Made by a program: the position numbers and the translations under genes. From Trypanosoma brucei gambiense DAL972 (lineage: Eukaryota; Euglenozoa; Kinetoplastea; Trypanosomatida; Trypanosomatidae): a DNA stretch of 64,000 nucleotides. Shown here piece after piece: positions 62,730-64,000 of the stretch. A model generated the notes under the pieces. That model made no database searches. It was not told where the DNA came from and saw nothing but the letters and a program-made list of their open reading frames with translations. Where the stretch lies: the NCBI RefSeq assembly GCF_000210295.1, contig NC_026744.1:1178001-1242000 (forward strand), given 5' to 3'. How positions within the stretch are numbered: the stretch's first letter is position 1; each line of letters starts with the position of its first letter.

Positions 62730-64000
62730 CTAAGCATCTGGTGGTGCATGCATGAAAGGCTTTTGGTTACCGGCCATAGAGGCAAATGGCTGACCCAACG
62801 CACTGTATGCCCACGCCCACAGTGACGCACGACGCCAGCGATTCCTCTCTTCCATAGACGTAGCAGACGGTGCTTCATTACCTTCCCCTGTGGGTGACGG
62901 ATCTGAGGCTACTGGTGAAGGACCATGCGTTCCCGCAAGGCGTGCAATGGTGAATACAAAATTATCCAATGCCGGGTCGTCGGTGCTCCCGCTTGCAGCC
63001 ACCCATGTGCCAGACTGCAGCTCCCCCTCCAACTGTTGAACTCCCCAACCACTAAAACCGCAGATCACAACAATATCTTTTGGGTCTGCGGTGCCATCCT
63101 CAATTTTTTGTTGAAGAGTGTCATAACTCCCATCGATCCATAAAGAGTGGGATAACGGAATGGCATCGTCAACATCAGGAATTCGGTGAAGTAACAACAT
63201 AGTAGAGTCGAAGGAGCCACGACTCACAGGCCCACCAATCATCACAGTATGATTGCATAGATGTTTGGCGAAAAGCGGATGGGCGCTGCTCAGCCTCATG
63301 GTCATACTGACGGGCATCAAAGCACCCTTATCGTTCTCCAGTGGCTTATTCAACACCAACGCAGCCGATTCATTCGGTGTGACACGCACGACGATCATGA
63401 CGGTATAACGAAAAAAGTCGTAGAGCTGTGGGTGTGCCAACAGCAACTGCGCTTTCTTTGGAGTGTCAAAGGTAGCCTTCTTGTTGCTGCTCCTATCGTC
63501 ACTTTCCTCCTCGCTTATCACACCTTCCTCACTGGAAGTATCCTTCGTTTCTGCCTTTCCCTCTGTATGTACGTCCTCCTCTGAAGTCCGGCTCACGCCC
63601 ATATCTTCGTAAGGGACACCCTCCAAAACCTCGGACAGTCCTCTAGTAAGCGAAAGGTGATGCATTCCCTCAACGGCACTAACCACAGTGAGCTTCGGCG
63701 TGGGAACGGACTTCACTTCCTCTGGGGGTGGTGCAACAGAATTGGAGTATTTCACAGCCGTATCAGTCACGTTGGCCAACTCCCTCAACGCGGCAAAGGC
63801 ATTGCCAATCTGCGTTGAGGTGAACGGTGTGCTCTCAAAGCTTTGTCGCAGAATGTCCACCATCGATGGTGACTTTGCCTCCATTCCAGTGTTGTTCGCA
63901 TCACCACCACCGTTATTGGCGAGAGGAATGAAGAACTCCCTCCCACCATTCAACCGCCGTACGAGTGCATCGACAAACACACGAGTTTCATGCCACCCAG
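62730..64000 (-). CDS. AlgH/UPF0301 (DUF179) domain protein, 5'-partial
   Basis: The frame is open through the right edge; the codon at 63978-63980 is GTG and residues continue beyond it, so the N-terminus is missing. The UPF0301/AlgH core is clear: VMIVVRVTPNESAALVLNKPL, HTVMIGGPVS, LLLHRIPD, HSLWIDGSYDTLQQ, DIVVICGFSGWGVQQLEGEL and SGTWVAAS. This small beta-rich domain is common in bacteria and plants, with unknown biochemical function. Here it follows an acidic Ser/Glu-rich stretch (about 125-165) and an N-terminal region of about 120 residues without recognised domain. A C-terminal extension (about 330-415) is also present. Organellar location is possible but the N-terminus is not visible. 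Confidence 0.85.
   Translation of the reverse strand, partial: GWHETRVFVDALVRRLNGGREFFIPLANNGGGDANNTGMEAKSPSMVDILRQSFESTPFTSTQIGNAFAALRELANVTDTAVKYSNSVAPPPEEVKSVPTPKLTVVSAVEGMHHLSLTRGLSEVLEGVPYEDMGVSRTSEEDVHTEGKAETKDTSSEEGVISEEESDDRSSNKKATFDTPKKAQLLLAHPQLYDFFRYTVMIVVRVTPNESAALVLNKPLENDKGALMPVSMTMRLSSAHPLFAKHLCNHTVMIGGPVSRGSFDSTMLLLHRIPDVDDAIPLSHSLWIDGSYDTLQQKIEDGTADPKDIVVICGFSGWGVQQLEGELQSGTWVAASGSTDDPALDNFVFTIARLAGTHGPSPVASDPSPTGEGNEAPSATSMEERNRWRRASLWAWAYSALGQPFASMAGNQKPFMHAPPDA

Overview
This window looks like nuclear chromosomal DNA of a kinetoplastid, most likely an African trypanosome of the Trypanosoma brucei group. Genes are intronless and lie head-to-tail on one strand for tens of kilobases. 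The gaps between them carry polypyrimidine tracts followed by AG on the coding strand, as expected for spliced-leader trans-splicing. Low-complexity and dinucleotide repeats are common in the gaps. A leucine-rich-repeat gene resembling the ESAG8/LRRP family points to the T. brucei lineage. I saw no rRNA, tRNA, CRISPR or intact transposon.

Layout. Positions 1-13.1 kb carry four + strand genes: a 5'-truncated IQ-motif-like protein, a small basic low-complexity protein, the tRNA 2-thiolation protein CTU2, and the leucine-rich-repeat protein. From 14.9 kb to the right edge all 19 recognised genes are on the - strand. The two transcription units therefore converge, with the switch at 13.1-14.9 kb beside a (CA)n(TA)n microsatellite. 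The 3.3 kb between CTU2 and the LRR gene is gene-poor and may hold decayed sequence of an ESAG8-like gene.

The - strand unit, in transcription order from the right edge, is: an AlgH/UPF0301-domain protein (5'-partial), ribosomal proteins eL18 and eS12, a 1432-aa WD40/coiled-coil protein, a possible 49-codon ORF, a multi-pass membrane protein, a mitochondrial calcium uniporter (MCU) family subunit, two unidentified proteins, an importin-7/8-like karyopherin, a DHHC-type palmitoyltransferase homologue, an armadillo-like/U-box protein, an ERGIC-53-like lectin-domain protein, a PA2G4/EBP1-like M24 protein, a PSP1-domain protein, a dual-specificity phosphatase, a C2CD5 orthologue, a WRAP73/WDR8-like WD protein, a mitochondrial-type protein and a ubiquitin-like-domain protein.

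These genes share polycistronic transcription but not one pathway, which is normal for trypanosomes. Control is expected to be post-transcriptional. Some UTRs are long: up to about 3 kb after the PSP1 gene and 2.4 kb after the U-box gene. The most notable points are protein variants. The DHHC homologue reads NNHC at its active site. The MCU subunit has Asn instead of Asp in its selectivity filter. The ERGIC-53-like lectin lacks a C-terminal membrane anchor and carries a charged RS/NLS-like tail. The LRR protein is built from five copies of a three-repeat unit.
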